Assembly (NCBI GenBank): GCA_018668475.1
Contig: JABJCZ010000374.1
Location: 1 to 7,162, forward strand
Source: Alphaproteobacteria bacterium
Lineage (GTDB): Bacteria > Pseudomonadota > Alphaproteobacteria > UBA828
Length of the DNA: 7,162 bases
Direction: 5' to 3'
The position numbers and the translations under genes were made by a program. Shown here piece after piece: positions 5,820 through 7,162 of this stretch (position 1 is its first letter; each line of letters starts with the position of its first letter). Below the pieces are notes generated by a model that saw nothing but the letters and a program-made list of their open reading frames with translations, was not told the DNA's origin and did not search any database.

Positions 5820-6664
5820 ACTTGAGCGGTAAAGCTCGCGTTGCGGGTGTTATGGGCTGGCCGGTCGCGCACTCGCGCTCGCCCCGGCTACATGGCTTCT
5901 GGTTGCGCGAGTACGCCGTTGATGGCGCCTATGTGCCATTTGCGGTGGCGCCTGATCAGTTGGCTGGCGCGCTCAGTTCGTTGCGCGCGCTGAACCTCGC
6001 CGGCGTTAACCTGACAATCCCTCATAAGGAGGCTGCCTTTGCACACGTTGATCGGGTGAGCGACCTTGCAGCCGAGATTGGCGCCATTAATACGGTGACG
6101 GTTGGCGAAGATGGCGTTCTCCATGGCGATAACACGGATGGTTTTGGCTTTATTGAGAATATTCGAGCTGCGGCGACCGGGTTTGATTTTTCTGCCGGGC
6201 CAACCGTCGTGCTTGGCGCTGGCGGGGCCGCCCGCGCCGTATGTGTAGCCCTGCTTGGTGCCGGTGCACGCGATATACGCCTGCTCAACCGGACACAAGT
6301 CCGCGCCGAAACACTCAATGACCGGCTGGGACAATCGCTGATCGTCGAGCCCTGGGTTGGTCGTAGTTCGGCGCTGGTGGAGGCCCATTTGGTTGTGAAC
6401 ACGACCAGCCTTGGCATGACCGGCCAGCCTCCGCTGGATATCGACCTTGATCAGTTGCCGACGTCGGCCTTGGTCAATGATCTGGTTTATGCGCCGCTTG
6501 AGACGCCGTTGCTGGCGTCGGCCCGTCAACGCGGCAATGTGGCAGTTGATGGGCTCGGGATGCTGTTGCATCAGGCACGACCAGGCTTTGCTGCATGGTT
6601 TGGCGTTGAGCCGGAGGTAACTGACGCTTTGCGTGCACATATTGTCTCGGACCTGACAGACTAA
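5816..6664 (+). CDS. aroE: Shikimate dehydrogenase (NADP+)
   Basis: Reduces 3-dehydroshikimate to shikimate with NADPH in aromatic amino acid and chorismate synthesis. The 282-residue length is normal. The substrate half shows GVMGWPVAHSRSP (11-23), NLTIPHKE with catalytic Lys71 (65-72), INTV (91-94) and GDNTDGFGF with Asp108 (104-112). The cofactor half has the glycine-rich loop GAGGAAR (134-140), NRT (158-160) for the NADP phosphate, NTTSLGM (195-201) and the closing DGLGMLLHQ (245-253) with Gln253. The ATG lies inside the maf stop (ATGA), which points to coupled translation, and coaE follows after 9 nt. The maf-aroE-coaE order is common in alphaproteobacteria and reflects housekeeping linkage rather than a shared pathway. 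Confidence 0.97.
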   Translation: MNLSGKARVAGVMGWPVAHSRSPRLHGFWLREYAVDGAYVPFAVAPDQLAGALSSLRALNLAGVNLTIPHKEAAFAHVDRVSDLAAEIGAINTVTVGEDGVLHGDNTDGFGFIENIRAAATGFDFSAGPTVVLGAGGAARAVCVALLGAGARDIRLLNRTQVRAETLNDRLGQSLIVEPWVGRSSALVEAHLVVNTTSLGMTGQPPLDIDLDQLPTSALVNDLVYAPLETPLLASARQRGNVAVDGLGMLLHQARPGFAAWFGVEPEVTDALRAHIVSDLTD

Positions 6665-6673
6665 GCGGGCGCA

Positions 6674-7162
6674 ATGATCGTACTCGGCCTAACGGGTTCA
6701 ATTGGCATGGGTAAAAGCACGGCCGCGCGGGCGTTCGCCAGTCTTGGCGCCGCGTGCTGGGACGCTGACCAAGCCGTTCATGAATTGATGAAGCCTGGAG
6801 GAATTGCTGTCGCTGCGGTGGCGGAGTCCTTTCCGGGTGTTGTCAGCCGCACAAATGGCGAGGCGATGATCGACCGACAGGCCCTCGGGTCTGCGGTGTT
6901 TAACAATACCGACGCGCTGGCCCGGCTCGAAGGCATTCTCCACCCGCTGTTGCGTGTACGGGAGCGTTCCTTCTTGCAGGCGGCACAATTCAGGCGATTA
7001 AAGATGGTCGTTCTTGATATTCCTCTCCTGTTTGAGACCGGGGGGCAGACGCGCTGCGACGCAACGGCAGTGGTTTCTGCACCCGGCTTTATCCAGGCGC
7101 AACGGGTGATGGCCCGGCCGGGTATGACGGCAGAAAAGTTTGCGGGTATATTGGGGCGCCAG
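6674..7162 (+). CDS. coaE: Dephospho-CoA kinase (3' end cut by window)
   Basis: Catalyses the last step of coenzyme A synthesis, ATP-dependent phosphorylation of the 3'-hydroxyl of dephospho-CoA. I translated the open frame from ATG 6674; 163 codons run to the window edge with no stop. CoaE is about 200 residues, so some 35-40 are missing. It begins MIVLGLTGSIGMGKST with the P-loop GSIGMGKST (8-16), then WDADQAVHEL (29-38) with the catalytic-site Asp pair, a HPLL motif near residue 90, LDIPLLFETG (114-123), and the lid-like PGMTAEKF and ILGRQ at the cut end. It starts 9 nt after the aroE stop with only a weak purine-rich ribosome site (GCGGGC), consistent with one maf-aroE-coaE operon. Confidence 0.95.
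   Translation, partial: MIVLGLTGSIGMGKSTAARAFASLGAACWDADQAVHELMKPGGIAVAAVAESFPGVVSRTNGEAMIDRQALGSAVFNNTDALARLEGILHPLLRVRERSFLQAAQFRRLKMVVLDIPLLFETGGQTRCDATAVVSAPGFIQAQRVMARPGMTAEKFAGILGRQ

Noticed and set aside
5888..6640. Long minus-strand open frame (250 codons) opposite aroE
   Set aside because: It lies wholly antisense to a clear aroE, shows no family motif, and has the composition of a reverse-frame shadow.

Overview
The window looks like a piece of an alphaproteobacterial chromosome (gene GC in the upper 50s by eye) spanning the probable replication origin. Every gene points away from one AT-richer gap at 3867-4260 (44% G+C by hand count over 3901-4260). Leftwards run hemE, hemH, hemJ and rho; rightwards run a DUF299/PPSR-type regulatory kinase, maf, aroE and coaE. 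This is the conserved alphaproteobacterial neighbourhood in which the Caulobacter crescentus origin was mapped, between hemE and the homologue of Rickettsia RP001. The order or genus cannot be told from this window.

Left arm (minus strand): hemE (uroporphyrinogen decarboxylase), hemH (ferrochelatase) and hemJ (membrane protoporphyrinogen oxidase) form a tight operon, with a 1-nt stop/start overlap and then a 21-nt gap. They supply the decarboxylation of uroporphyrinogen III and the last two steps of heme b synthesis; the intervening coproporphyrinogen step is encoded elsewhere. HemH has a cysteine-rich C-terminus suggesting a [2Fe-2S] cluster. After a 228-nt leader with a C-rich, G-poor tract comes rho, the transcription termination factor, whose 3' end runs off the window.

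Centre: the 394-nt gap carries no gene. It holds several DnaA-box-like 9-mers, a 23-bp near-palindrome, and on one side an ordered set of two abutting DnaA-box-like sites, a short GC spacer, a run of six trinucleotides resembling DnaA-trios, and an AT-rich 16-mer. That is the layout of a bacterial origin basal unwinding system. I saw no CtrA-type TTAA-N7-TTAA site.

Right arm (plus strand): the PPSR-family protein should switch PEP synthetase or pyruvate phosphate dikinase on and off by phosphorylation. Maf is a nucleotide pyrophosphatase of the YceF-like kind, overlapping by 4 nt with aroE (shikimate dehydrogenase), which is followed after 9 nt by coaE (dephospho-CoA kinase), cut by the window end. 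All eight genes belong to well-known families and none looks broken. The most interesting content is the origin itself.
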